Shown: positions 1 through 6,934, counted from the first letter of the stretch. The stretch is DNA of 9,430 bases from Treponema sp. (GCA_031263435.1 JAISFT010000234.1:1-9430), one strand, 5' to 3'. Translations and numbers: made by a program. The notes: generated by a model from the sequence alone, not told the origin.

Positions 1-95
1 CCGGTACGGCAGTTAAAAGGGAGGGCTCGGAAATGGAACTATTTCAACAAATACAAATGCAACCTGAAACCCAGCTTCTGAGGCTCGTCCCTTAA
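1..95 (+). CDS. possible 3' end of a gene entering from the left
   Basis: A reading frame starting at position 3 is open to the left edge and stops with TAA at 93-95. It gives 30 residues ending in QMQPETQLLRLVP. I do not recognise the family. The mixed polar helix-like composition is compatible with the C-terminus of a cytoplasmic protein, and a regulator of the adjacent sugar operon is one possibility, but that is a guess. A competing reading is a 20-residue mini-gene starting at ATG 33, preceded by GGGAGGG about seven bases upstream. The two readings cannot be separated without the sequence to the left. It would be convergent with the HAD gene. Confidence 0.35.
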   Translation, partial: GTAVKREGSEMELFQQIQMQPETQLLRLVP

Positions 96-255
96 GTTTA
101 TGATGTTGTGCCAGGCACCGAATTTGACGGGCAACGCAAAACATACCCATCGGCCTACATTGCACATGGGTCGGGGTTAAGCTTTGCGGATGTAAGCGGC
201 GCCCTTGACCGCAGGGCGGGGTTTTAGGCTATAAGGGAGAGGGGTGTCCGGCGGA
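96..255. other. non-coding gap between convergent genes
   Basis: No gene is supported here. The stretch contains a short palindrome, GTGCCAGGCAC, near 111-121 and the 43-bp structured repeat at 162-204. It also holds GACCGCAGGGCGGGG (206-220), which recurs almost unchanged at 6917-6932 in the right-hand repeat region. No hairpin followed by a T-tract is visible in either direction, so I could not place a terminator for the minus-strand operon. Confidence 0.6.
162..204 (+). repeat. 43-bp structured direct repeat, copy 1
   Basis: This copy matches 4109-4151 at 38 of 43 positions in the same orientation. Four of the five differences are transitions. The core can fold as GCTTTGC / GGAT loop / GTAAGC. 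Where this copy has T in the 3' arm, copy 2 has C, so the pairing is kept as G-T here and G-C there. The two copies bracket the whole sugar-transport/HAD operon. Confidence 0.7.
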
Positions 256-852
256 CTAAACCGGAAGCCCCAAGGAATTCAGATGGCCCTTTAGTGTATC
301 GGCGCCGGTATAAAGGAAACCTGCAATTCCCATTTTTACGGCCGCCTCAATATTGTCCGCCCAGTCATCGGTAAAGAAAGTTTCCTCCGGTTTTACCCCT
401 TCGGCCTCCAGGATGCAGGTAAAAAAGGCAGGATCGGGCTTGGCCAGATGCATAAGATGGGAGGCGTAAACCCTGTCAAATATATCGTACTGTCCCAGCC
501 GGACATGTACCGTATAATGGGCATCGCCGGTGTTGGTTCCGCAGACGACGCTGATACCCAGAGCTTTTAGCTTCTGTATGATCGCAACGGTGGGTTGATC
601 CAGGGTGGGGGTAAAGAATTTCCCCATAAGGCTTCCTTCATGGGGCGGAATGTCTCTTCCGGAAGCTTTGACGTATTGGGCCCACAGATCATCTTCATTA
701 ATCAGGCCAAGGCCGTAGTCATGATGGGCCTTGTCGAAACCCGGAGAAGAAACATCTTCCTCCTTCCGGTCCAGGAAATCGAGGATCAGGGGCCATACCT
801 GATAGTTCCGGACAACAACGCCGCCCATATCGAAAATACAAAGCTTGATCAT
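256..852 (-). CDS. HAD-superfamily hydrolase (YihX / epoxide-hydrolase-N-like subclass IA)
   Basis: A predicted cytoplasmic phosphatase of 198 residues, typical for a small HAD enzyme. Motif I is FDMGGVVV with nucleophile D8; the usual second Asp is Gly10, as in the YihX and epoxide-hydrolase-N branch. Motif II is the Thr at about 106 (GTNTG). Motif III is K138 in AKPDPAFF. Motif IV is D162-D163 in FFTDDWADNIEAA, the DDxxxNIEAA form common in YihX-like enzymes. Start ATG 850-852 has AGGAG five bases upstream. It lies 44 bases downstream of the MalG-type permease and is probably the last gene of the sugar operon. In E. coli YihX is a sugar-phosphate phosphatase, so release of phosphate from an imported sugar is a reasonable inference, but the substrate cannot be read from sequence. 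Dehalogenase-like activity is less likely. Confidence 0.88.
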   Translation of the reverse strand: MIKLCIFDMGGVVVRNYQVWPLILDFLDRKEEDVSSPGFDKAHHDYGLGLINEDDLWAQYVKASGRDIPPHEGSLMGKFFTPTLDQPTVAIIQKLKALGISVVCGTNTGDAHYTVHVRLGQYDIFDRVYASHLMHLAKPDPAFFTCILEAEGVKPEETFFTDDWADNIEAAVKMGIAGFLYTGADTLKGHLNSLGLPV

Positions 853-896
853 GTTTTCTCCTTTAAGGCTGTAAATTCATATTGTCCCATTGGATC

Positions 897-1757
897 TTAT
901 TCTTTGCTTGCCGAATAGACGGTACTGCCGCCAAGGAAATATTTGGAAAAAATCAAAAACAGGATGATTATGGGGATACTGCTCATGGTAGCCACTGCCA
1001 GCATAGCCCCTTCGTCGGACCATATATCGCTTACCATTTTTGCAAGATAGGGCGGGATGGTTTTCATCGAATCTCTCTGGATAATCAGCAGAGGCCAGAG
1101 GAGATTGTCCCACTGCCCCCGGAAGACAAGGATCCCCGCCGTAGCCAGGGCGGGGGTACAATTAACGAACACCAGCTTCAGGAAAATGCCTGGTTCCCCA
1201 AGGCCGTCGATGCGCCCGGCATCAAGCATGTCTTCCGGGAAACTTATAAGGTACTGCCGCAGTAAAAAAACGCCAAAGGTGTCCAGAATGGAAGGCAGAA
1301 TCAGCCCCGCATAGGTGTTCTGCAAACCGATTTTTATAGTGATAACATACATGGGGATCATGATAGCTTCAAAGGGAATCATCATCCGCCCCATGATCAT
1401 CAGAAATACTATGTTACGTCCCTTGAATTTGAATTTTGAAAATCCGTAACCTGCCAGAGCCGAAACAATAACTGCAAAGATCATGGTAAGGCCGGCAACG
1501 TAAATTGAATTTAATACGTTCCGCGGAAAGGTCCAGGCAGGATTAACCCCCGGACCGGCGATTGCGGTGTAGTAGTTCTGCCAGTAAATGCCCCGGGGTA
1601 TCCACCTGAAGGGCATGGCGAAAATATCCTTTACCGGCATTAGGGAAGCGCTTATCATAAAGACGATGGGAACGATCATGACCGCCAGCAGAAGTCCCAC
1701 CGCAATATTCAGAACGAGGTTAAAAACCCGGCTTTTTAGCGATCTGTCCCGTAGCAT
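897..1757 (-). CDS. carbohydrate ABC transporter permease, MalG type
   Basis: An inner-membrane channel subunit of a CUT1-type sugar importer; 286 residues is normal for the family. An N-terminal membrane segment is followed by a periplasmic loop of the kind seen in MalG proteins (residues about 35-75: ASLMPVKDIF, then IPRGIYWQNY) and then five more hydrophobic segments. The cytoplasmic EAA loop that docks on the ATPase begins at D179 as DAGRIDGLGEPGIF. It is degenerate: the consensus EAA becomes DAG, and the usual I-x-LP at its end becomes VFVNCTP. The gene starts eight bases after the stop of the MalF-type gene, with TTTTAGG overlapping that stop, so it is probably translationally coupled to it. 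It would pair with that permease to form a heterodimer. Confidence 0.93.
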   Translation of the reverse strand: MLRDRSLKSRVFNLVLNIAVGLLLAVMIVPIVFMISASLMPVKDIFAMPFRWIPRGIYWQNYYTAIAGPGVNPAWTFPRNVLNSIYVAGLTMIFAVIVSALAGYGFSKFKFKGRNIVFLMIMGRMMIPFEAIMIPMYVITIKIGLQNTYAGLILPSILDTFGVFLLRQYLISFPEDMLDAGRIDGLGEPGIFLKLVFVNCTPALATAGILVFRGQWDNLLWPLLIIQRDSMKTIPPYLAKMVSDIWSDEGAMLAVATMSSIPIIILFLIFSKYFLGGSTVYSASKE

Positions 1758-1765
1758 ACCCGTAC

Positions 1766-2665
1766 CTAAAAGCTTACCGCATTTTTGTCTGAACTGCGAA
1801 GCCGTAACATGGTTAACCCCATCATAGCCAGGAAGAGAAGTATGCTCATGACGCAGGCCCGGCTGATGTTAAGATCCCGTAATGCCGTATTGTATATATT
1901 CAGGGTCAGGACATTTACCACATCCAGAGCGGCGCCCCTTTGAAAGAACATGTACTGTGTCGAAAATGATTTGATACAGTTAAGCATGGCGATAGTGGAT
2001 ACCAGCACGATCGTGGGTTGTAGAAGGGGAAGGATTATGCGCCGTATGGTCTGGAACGCGCTGGCGCCGTCAATGGTGGCCGCCTCGTATACCGATTGGG
2101 GTATTTTGGCAATACCGGTAACAAAGATGATGGAAAAATACCCCACGGACCTCCAAATATAGATGACGATGAGGGAGATTTGGAGCATAACCGTGTCGGT
2201 CATCCAGCGGTGATCGACTCCGGGTGTCCTTAAAATGGCGTTTACTACCGTGTTTGCCATGCCGCGGGGATCGAAAAAAAGCATCCATATAAGGGCGCTT
2301 ACCACCGAGGACAGGATTGCCGGTGAATATATTATAAGCTGGAGGATCCTGTGCCCCCTGTTGCGGGTCGCGATAATAAGCCCGAATAAAAGGGACAGAA
2401 CCGTAAGGGGGATAAATGTGCCCAGCGTAAAAATTGCGGTAAGCTTAACCGAATTCCAGAATCGATCCGAGCTGAGTATGTATTTGTAATTGGACAATCC
2501 TACAAAATCCGGCTTTGCCAGGGACAAGAGCTTCATATTGAAGAAGGTATTGTAAATGGCGTTAACCATGGGATAAAAAGAAAAAAGAAGGAAAAACAGA
2601 AGTGCCGGAAGTACAAATATCCAGCCCCAGCGGTTTTTCTGTCGTTCAATACCGGCATATTTCAT
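1766..2665 (-). CDS. carbohydrate ABC transporter permease, MalF type
   Basis: The second inner-membrane channel subunit of the CUT1 importer; 299 residues, usual for the short MalF-type (UgpA/LacF-like) proteins that lack the large periplasmic insert of E. coli MalF. The N-terminus has a positive stretch (ERQKNRWGW) followed by a hydrophobic segment LPALLFFLLFSFYPMV, and about five further segments follow. The EAA loop is canonical: EAATIDGASAFQTIRRI from E194, ending in LPLLQP. Start ATG 2665 is 23 bases after the stop of the binding-protein gene and is preceded by AGAAGGA. The gene lies in order binding protein, MalF, MalG, the standard CUT1 layout. The substrate is unknown. Confidence 0.94.
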   Translation of the reverse strand: MKYAGIERQKNRWGWIFVLPALLFFLLFSFYPMVNAIYNTFFNMKLLSLAKPDFVGLSNYKYILSSDRFWNSVKLTAIFTLGTFIPLTVLSLLFGLIIATRNRGHRILQLIIYSPAILSSVVSALIWMLFFDPRGMANTVVNAILRTPGVDHRWMTDTVMLQISLIVIYIWRSVGYFSIIFVTGIAKIPQSVYEAATIDGASAFQTIRRIILPLLQPTIVLVSTIAMLNCIKSFSTQYMFFQRGAALDVVNVLTLNIYNTALRDLNISRACVMSILLFLAMMGLTMLRLRSSDKNAVSF

Positions 2666-2688
2666 GCTTTCCTTCTTTTTGTTCCGGT

Positions 2689-4008
2689 TTATCTGTTCTG
2701 ATCGATAATGTCCTGCATTTCCCTGCGGAAACGGGTTAGTATGACCCGCGGATCTTCGCCGTTTACCGCTGCGTTTACGGCAGTTTGAACCCGCTCGTCC
2801 ATTTCCGGGACATAGATAAAGGGCATGGACTTGGCCTTTTGCATGGCCTCGGAAAATGCGCCGCTGTAGGGTATTGCCTTAAAGGACGCGGAGTTAAGGG
2901 CCTCGTAGGAGGGTATTAACAGGGCGGCTCTGGAAAGATACTCGTCGGGATGGGAGATAAAGAAGTTAATAAGCCGCCATGACCAGGTCTGTTTTGCCTG
3001 GGATATTTGGGAATTTACCGCATAGCAGTTTGAACCGGTAACGTATTCTCCCACATCTCTGTTCACCGCGTTTTCAAATACGGGGTTGGGGAAAACCATC
3101 CAGTTTCCGCTTTCATAAAATGACGGGTTGGCGGCTTTAATCCGGGAAGTCTGGTAAAGCCCGCTGGGGGTCATGGCAACCTCGTCGTTGTCCAGATTAA
3201 AAAGGGTCCGCGGAGTTGCATAGGTGGGGCCTCCGAGATTTCTTCCCGAGGGACCCCATTGGCGGAAGTACTCAAAAACCTTTATCCATGCATCGTCCCC
3301 GATGATTGCGTTTCTGCCGTCGGCGCTGGCAAAGCCGCCGCCCAACTGTTCGACCATGACCAGGATACTGCTGAGACTTATGGGCCAGCGGAAATCGAAA
3401 CCCCGGCGGGTAATAATATCCCCCTCCCGCCTGACTATTTTTTCGCTTACCGACATCATTTCTTCCCATGTTTTGGGATAATCCCTTTCGGGGTCCAGCC
3501 CTGCGCTGCGGAAGATATTCTTGTTCAGATAGTTGAGTGAAATGCCGTATTCAAAGGGCAGGCCGTAGAGGTTCCCGTTCAGGATTGTCCAATCCAGGGC
3601 GCTGGGCATGAATCTTTCAATAACTTCCCGGGAACTTGAAGCCCCCACCAGGGCCGGGTCCAGGGGTGCAACCCTGCCGTTAAGAATCAGGGGGCGCATA
3701 TTAACCCCCCAGTTATTGAACAGATCCGGTCCCTGATTGGCGGCAAAGGCGATGGTTATCCGTTCAACATGGGAGTTGGACGGCCCTGTTGAATATTCAA
3801 CCGTTACGTTGGGATTGGTTTTATTGAATTCCTCGATAAATTCTTTTTCAAAAACCGTCCGGTTAGGGTCTTCCCATGTCCATAAGGTCAGGTGTACCGG
3901 CGCGTCAAGATCTACCCTGGCCGCCTGGTTTCTGCCGCCGGCCGTTAAAGGCATAAGTGTCCCCAGCAACAACACCAATCCTGCTAAAAACGCTCTGTGC
4001 ATTTTCAT
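2689..4008 (-). CDS. extracellular sugar-binding protein of the ABC importer
   Basis: Family-1 solute-binding protein that captures sugar outside the inner membrane and delivers it to the MalF/MalG-type channel; 439 residues from the start chosen here. A longer reading from 4062 is open but is rejected, because a sigma70-type promoter overlaps that extension and AGGAGG sits seven bases before ATG 4008. The signal peptide is MKMHRAFLAGLVLLLGTLM followed by PLTAGG. There is no lipobox cysteine, so signal peptidase I cleavage near TA-GG and a soluble periplasmic product are inferred. Family signatures include LTLWTWED, the YGLPFEYG segment, NKNIFRSAGLD and YPKTWEEM. Ligand-pocket aromatics are plentiful, but substrate cannot be assigned. 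First gene of the minus-strand operon. Confidence 0.93.
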   Translation of the reverse strand: MKMHRAFLAGLVLLLGTLMPLTAGGRNQAARVDLDAPVHLTLWTWEDPNRTVFEKEFIEEFNKTNPNVTVEYSTGPSNSHVERITIAFAANQGPDLFNNWGVNMRPLILNGRVAPLDPALVGASSSREVIERFMPSALDWTILNGNLYGLPFEYGISLNYLNKNIFRSAGLDPERDYPKTWEEMMSVSEKIVRREGDIITRRGFDFRWPISLSSILVMVEQLGGGFASADGRNAIIGDDAWIKVFEYFRQWGPSGRNLGGPTYATPRTLFNLDNDEVAMTPSGLYQTSRIKAANPSFYESGNWMVFPNPVFENAVNRDVGEYVTGSNCYAVNSQISQAKQTWSWRLINFFISHPDEYLSRAALLIPSYEALNSASFKAIPYSGAFSEAMQKAKSMPFIYVPEMDERVQTAVNAAVNGEDPRVILTRFRREMQDIIDQNR

Positions 4009-4015
4009 TACATTG

Positions 4016-4021
4016 CCTCCT
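4016..4021 (-). promoter_or_regulatory. ribosome binding site that fixes the binding-protein start
   Basis: On the minus strand AGGAGG is followed by seven bases and then ATG at 4008. This favours the 4008 start over the in-frame ATGs at 4062 and 4002. Confidence 0.85.
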
Positions 4022-4029
4022 ACGAAATT

Positions 4030-4058
4030 ATGATAGGCCCTTGCGGATGAGGCGTCAA
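4030..4058 (-). promoter_or_regulatory. sigma70-type promoter of the sugar-uptake operon
   Basis: On the minus strand the -35 box is TTGACG (4058-4053) and the -10 box is TATCAT (4035-4030), with a 17-base spacer. An A/T-rich stretch at 4061-4076 could act as an UP element. The predicted transcription start is near 4023, leaving a very short leader before AGGAGG. Imperfect dyad arms CTTGACG and CGCAAG cover the -35 box and the start of the spacer. They could be an operator for a sugar-responsive repressor, but that is inference. Confidence 0.75.
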
Positions 4059-4108
4059 GCAAAATTTTTGATTAATCCGGCTGGGGACGGGGAGCCGCGG
4101 CCCATGCC

Positions 4109-4151
4109 GCACATAGATCGGGGCTAAGCTTTGCGGATGCAAGCGCCGCCC
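4109..4151 (+). repeat. 43-bp structured direct repeat, copy 2
   Basis: Same orientation as 162-204 with 38 of 43 bases identical. This copy folds better: GGGGC, then GCTTTGC, loop GGAT, then GCAAGC and GCCCC. A shorter related piece (CTTGCGGATG, six bases, CAAGC) occurs in the operon promoter at about 4040-4060. Confidence 0.7.
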
Positions 4152-4158
4152 CGGAAAG

Positions 4159-4370
4159 GCCAAATGGCCTGGTCAAATGACCAAGCCATTTGGCGCCCGC
4201 GCAAGGGATAGGAGGGGCGGGGCTGTCCCATTGGACAGCCCCGTTCCCGAAGCGGGGCAGCCGGAGGCTGCCTGAGCGGAGGGAATGGAGCGAAGCGGAA
4301 CCCCGGATAGCCCGGTCCCCGGAGCGGGGCAGCCGAAGGTTAGCCTTCGGCTGCCTGAGCGGAGGGGATG
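4159..4370. repeat. cluster of four strong hairpins with a degenerate tandem unit
   Basis: Hairpin 1 (4159-4194) has a 10-bp outer stem, GCCAAATGGC, and an inner GGTC/GACC stem. Hairpin 2 (4218-4243) is an 11-bp perfect stem with loop CATT. Hairpin 3 (4257-4271) is GCAGCC, GGA, GGCTGC. Hairpin 4 (4329-4354) is an 11-bp perfect stem, GCAGCCGAAGG, with loop TTAG. Hairpins 3 and 4 sit in two versions of one unit (about 4242-4287 and 4313-4370) that share AGCGGGGCAGCCG and GGCTGCCTGAGCGGAGGG and differ mainly in hairpin length. Open frames through this stretch exist on both strands but have repetitive translations and no family resemblance, so I treat it as non-coding. No stem is followed directly by a T-tract. 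Confidence 0.8.
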
Positions 4371-4451
4371 CGCCCAAAATAGCATCCTGCCCCGGCAGAG
4401 TAGGTTTTTTCTGCTAAAGTTGATATGCTGTTATGTGAGGGCTAAGGTATC
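4371..4451 (+). other. leader region of the GGDEF operon
   Basis: This must contain the operon's promoter unless transcription starts further left. No convincing -35/-10 pair is visible. CTGCCCCGGCAG (about 4387-4398) followed six bases later by a run of six T could be a weak terminator or attenuator. AAGG lies about five bases before ATG 4452. Confidence 0.3.
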
Positions 4452-5258
4452 ATGGCAAAACGGAACGTCTCCCCAGAGGCGAAGCGACAGGTTATTTCGG
4501 TAGTGGAGGGGGCTGCCCCGGCGGCTTCACCGGAATTAAGGCATATCTGGGCCCTGCTCAAGGGAAAAGAGGTTCCCCGCCTGACTGCGGGGCTGGAAAA
4601 GATACCCCTGCTGGAAGAGATCCACCATGAGCTTTTGGCCCTGCGGAACCTGGCGGAGAGCCTGCAAAGCGAGATAAGCCAGCGGAATTCCACGGTTCTG
4701 GCCCTGCAGGAGCGGGAATACCGTTTTCGCTATCTGGCAACCCACGATCCGCTTACGGGGGCCATGAACCGGGCCTCCTTTATGGAACGGGCCAACCGGG
4801 AACTTAGATCCGCCTTTTCTATGGGGGCCGCCTGCGGCATTGTGATGATGGATATCGATCACTTTAAGCGCTTCAACGATACCTGGGGGCACCTGGCCGG
4901 GGACGAGGCCCTGCGTTTTGTCGTCAAGGTGATTGCGGCAATACTGCGGAAAAATGACTTTATGGGCCGCTACGGGGGGGAAGAATTTGTATTTTTTTTC
5001 AACGGTGCGGATATGGAGACCAGCGTTGCCATTGCCGAGCGGATTCGGGAGAATATCGCCTCCAATCCGGTCAATCTGGAAAACGGCCCTGTGTCCATAA
5101 GCGCCAGTTTTGGGGTTGCCATAACCTCCGCGGCTTACGACGGCGTCATTGGGGATGAGTATATCGACAGGATCATAAACAACGCGGACATGGCCATGTA
5201 CCAGGCAAAAAAGGACGGCAGGAACCGGGTTGTTGCGTTCCCCGAGGGGGATTCCTGA
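4452..5258 (+). CDS. GGDEF diguanylate cyclase, soluble
   Basis: Predicted to make the second messenger c-di-GMP from two GTP. 268 residues: an N-terminal region of about 100 residues with no recognised sensor domain, including a probable coiled coil from about residue 50 to 95 (LLEEIHHELLALRNLAESL onward), then a complete GGDEF domain. The domain opens with the usual THDPLTGAMNR linker. Metal-binding D134 lies in MMDIDHFKRFND. The active-site loop is RYGGEEF with GGEEF at 175-179. An allosteric I-site, RKND (166-169), sits exactly five residues before it, so product inhibition is expected. There are no membrane segments, so it should be cytoplasmic; the coiled coil would drive dimerisation. 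The next gene overlaps its stop by one base, suggesting coupled translation and a shared task. Confidence 0.95.
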   Translation: MAKRNVSPEAKRQVISVVEGAAPAASPELRHIWALLKGKEVPRLTAGLEKIPLLEEIHHELLALRNLAESLQSEISQRNSTVLALQEREYRFRYLATHDPLTGAMNRASFMERANRELRSAFSMGAACGIVMMDIDHFKRFNDTWGHLAGDEALRFVVKVIAAILRKNDFMGRYGGEEFVFFFNGADMETSVAIAERIRENIASNPVNLENGPVSISASFGVAITSAAYDGVIGDEYIDRIINNADMAMYQAKKDGRNRVVAFPEGDS

Positions 5259-6205
5259 TGGCCCTGGTTATTGTTCTGCCCTGCCTTGTCCTGGTTTTGC
5301 TGGCCGGAATTGTGATTTTTGCCCTTCCCCGGTACTTCTACCGTTTTACTGTGGGCCGCAAGGCCCCCGGTCCCGGGGAACCGGGCTGGCTGGATACCCA
5401 GGCGGTGGAGGACCTTTGGATCGAATCCCGGGACGGCCTGAAACTCCACGCTTACTATGTGGACTATGTCGAAGCGCCGAACGCTCCGGGTGCGCCGGAA
5501 GCGCCGGACGCATCGGGGGCCCGGGGGCTTGCCATCCTGGTCCACGGTTACAGCGGGGATGCCAGGCAGCTTGCCTATTTGGCCCGGGTCTTCCACGATA
5601 CATTTGGCATGAGTGTGCTGCTTCCGGATGCCCGGGGTCATGGTCAAAGCCAGGGGCATTACATCGGTTTTGGCTGGCACGAGCGGCTGGATATACTGGA
5701 CTGGATGGACAAGGTCCGGGGACGGACCCGCGGGGCCGCCATTGTCCTGTTTGGTATCTCCATGGGGGCATCGACGGTCCTTATGGCAAGCGGGGAGGCC
5801 GTTCCCCCGGGCCTGCGGCTTATCATTGCGGACTGCGGCTATACCTCGGTGGCGGAGGAGCTGGCCTGGCAGATGAAGCGGCGGTACCGTTTTTTCTGTG
5901 CCCCCCTTCTCCGGGCCGTCAGCCGCCTTACCCTGCGGCGGGCGGGCTACTCCTTCGAGGAAGCCTCCGCGCTGGAGCAGGTAAAAAAATCCCATGTCCC
6001 CACCCTCTTTATCCACGGGGAGGCGGATACCTTTGTTCCCTTTGAGATGTGCGCGCGGCTTTACGAAGCCTGCGCCGCGGAAAAAGAACTGTACACGGTT
6101 CCGGGCGCGGAACATGGGGCTGCCTATAACACGGATGCCGATAATTACGAACGGCGCCTGGCGCTGTTTTTGGAAAAATATCTGGGCAGGCTGCCAAACG
6201 CATGA
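5258..6205 (+). CDS. membrane-anchored alpha/beta hydrolase (YqkD-like / S9-like)
   Basis: A serine hydrolase of 315 residues. Residues 3-23 form one hydrophobic segment (VIVLPCLVLVLLAGIVIFA), so the enzyme is anchored; topology is uncertain. The fold motifs are intact: oxyanion strand LVHGYSGD with H96-G97, then the PDARGHGQSQG turn, nucleophile S168 in FGISMGA, acid D257 in HGEADTFVP, and H286 in PGAEHGAAY. This resembles Bacillus YqkD and related hydrolases of unknown substrate. Start ATG 5258 overlaps the TGA of the diguanylate cyclase (TGATG), with GAGGGGG upstream. Residues 72-89 form a six-unit x-Ala-Pro-like tandem repeat between the first beta strands and the HG motif, which looks like an insertion. 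An esterase, lipase or peptidase is possible; no specific substrate can be claimed. Confidence 0.88.
   Translation: MALVIVLPCLVLVLLAGIVIFALPRYFYRFTVGRKAPGPGEPGWLDTQAVEDLWIESRDGLKLHAYYVDYVEAPNAPGAPEAPDASGARGLAILVHGYSGDARQLAYLARVFHDTFGMSVLLPDARGHGQSQGHYIGFGWHERLDILDWMDKVRGRTRGAAIVLFGISMGASTVLMASGEAVPPGLRLIIADCGYTSVAEELAWQMKRRYRFFCAPLLRAVSRLTLRRAGYSFEEASALEQVKKSHVPTLFIHGEADTFVPFEMCARLYEACAAEKELYTVPGAEHGAAYNTDADNYERRLALFLEKYLGRLPNA
5471..5527 (+). repeat. in-frame 9-bp tandem repeat in the hydrolase gene
   Basis: Six consecutive nine-base units encode EAP, NAP, GAP, EAP, DAS, GAR. The sequence is GC-rich and lies in a surface-loop position before the catalytic core, so the fold probably tolerates it. 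Slippage is the likely origin. Confidence 0.7.
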
Positions 6206-6238
6206 TGCAGCCGCCCTTGCAAGAAGGCCCGATGAAAG

Positions 6239-6625
6239 ATGAAAATAGAACTCTTTACGTTTTGTGATTTTGCCCAGGAAAACGGCGGCAAGCTTACGGT
6301 TGTAGGCACCTTTGACACCATCATTTCCCGGAATTTCCCCTTTGCCCACCCCCTGCTCTCCGTGGTGATCCGCCTGCGTTTCGATCTGTGGGAATTTTCC
6401 CGCCACGTTTTCCGTATAGAAACCCTGGACCTGAACGGGGAGACGAGCATGGAAGCCATTACCGGCAATGTGGAAGTAAAGGGAGTGGGAAACGCCACCA
6501 CCGTCTCCCACCTGGTTTTTAGCATCTCCAACCTGCGTTTCCGCAGCGCCGGGGTAGTCAACTTCGTCCTCTACATTGACGACAAGGAGCTGGCCTCCAT
6601 CCCGCTGTACATCCGCAAAGCTTAG
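6239..6625 (+). CDS. DUF6941-family protein
   Basis: 128 residues, near the usual family length, with the family-type opening MKIELFTFCDFAQENGGKL followed by a GTFDTI motif near residue 23-28. The pattern suggests a compact beta-sandwich: alternating strands such as LLSVVIRLRF, HVFRIETLDL and VNFVLYIDDKEL, ending in SIPLYIRKA. No catalytic residues, signal peptide or membrane segment are visible. The function of the family is unknown. It starts 33 bases after the hydrolase stop with GAAGG about 11 bases upstream, and is probably the third gene of the operon. A role as an accessory of the hydrolase is only a contextual guess. Confidence 0.8.
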   Translation: MKIELFTFCDFAQENGGKLTVVGTFDTIISRNFPFAHPLLSVVIRLRFDLWEFSRHVFRIETLDLNGETSMEAITGNVEVKGVGNATTVSHLVFSISNLRFRSAGVVNFVLYIDDKELASIPLYIRKA

Positions 6626-6684
6626 CCGGGTTTACCAGGGCTTTCCTACAAGGGGTGGATGACGCCCACAGTTAATAAGTTAAG

Positions 6685-6760
6685 GAGGGGGAGCACTGTT
6701 GATGTGAAGGGTAAACCAATTTTACCCTGTAACAAGCTTTTTTTAACGCTGCTCCCCCTC
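6685..6760. repeat. nested inverted repeat
   Basis: Outer arms GAGGGGGAGCA (6685-6695) and its exact complement (6750-6760) enclose inner arms GGGTAAA (6709-6715) and TTTACCC (6721-6727) with loop CCAAT. It starts about 60 bases after the DUF6941 stop. It could act as a transcription end structure, but the nearest T-run is nine bases past the inner stem, so this is not a standard terminator. Confidence 0.65.
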
Positions 6761-6769
6761 GCTCCAAAG

Positions 6770-6788
6770 GTTTTTGCTTCGCAAAAAC
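6770..6788. repeat. short perfect hairpin
   Basis: An 8-bp perfect stem, GTTTTTGC and GCAAAAAC, with loop TTC. No role is evident. Confidence 0.6.
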
Positions 6789-6893
6789 GCTTTTCCGCTA
6801 CCCCCACTTGTTTTTTCAGGCATACGACCCCAGTAATGCTCAGTTTTGGTGACAGGCGAAAGGACGCCCCTTCCTGCAGTCTAAACTTGACCC

Positions 6894-6934
6894 TGCCCCA
6901 ACGTGTCGGCAGAGCCGACCGCAGGGCCGGGGCA
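6894..6934. repeat. nested hairpin
   Basis: Outer arms TGCCCC and GGGGCA enclose a perfect GTCGGC-AGA-GCCGAC stem (6905-6919). Its right flank, GACCGCAGGGCCGGGG, closely matches 206-220 beside the other repeat at the left end of the window, so these are modules of a dispersed family. Confidence 0.65.

Noticed and set aside
4009..4062. N-terminal extension of the binding protein to ATG 4062
   Set aside because: The promoter boxes lie inside the extension, it would bury the signal peptide, and the ribosome site points to 4008.
4371..4451. c-di-GMP riboswitch ahead of the GGDEF gene
   Set aside because: The leader is short and lacks the conserved core expected of that class; only a weak hairpin is visible.
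5135..6511. A 458-codon minus-strand open frame
   Set aside because: It lies opposite the diguanylate cyclase, hydrolase and DUF6941 genes, which have clear family motifs. It is a GC-rich antisense shadow.
6685..6788. Rho-independent terminator of the central operon
   Set aside because: Stems exist, but none is followed directly by a T-tract. Kept only as repeats.
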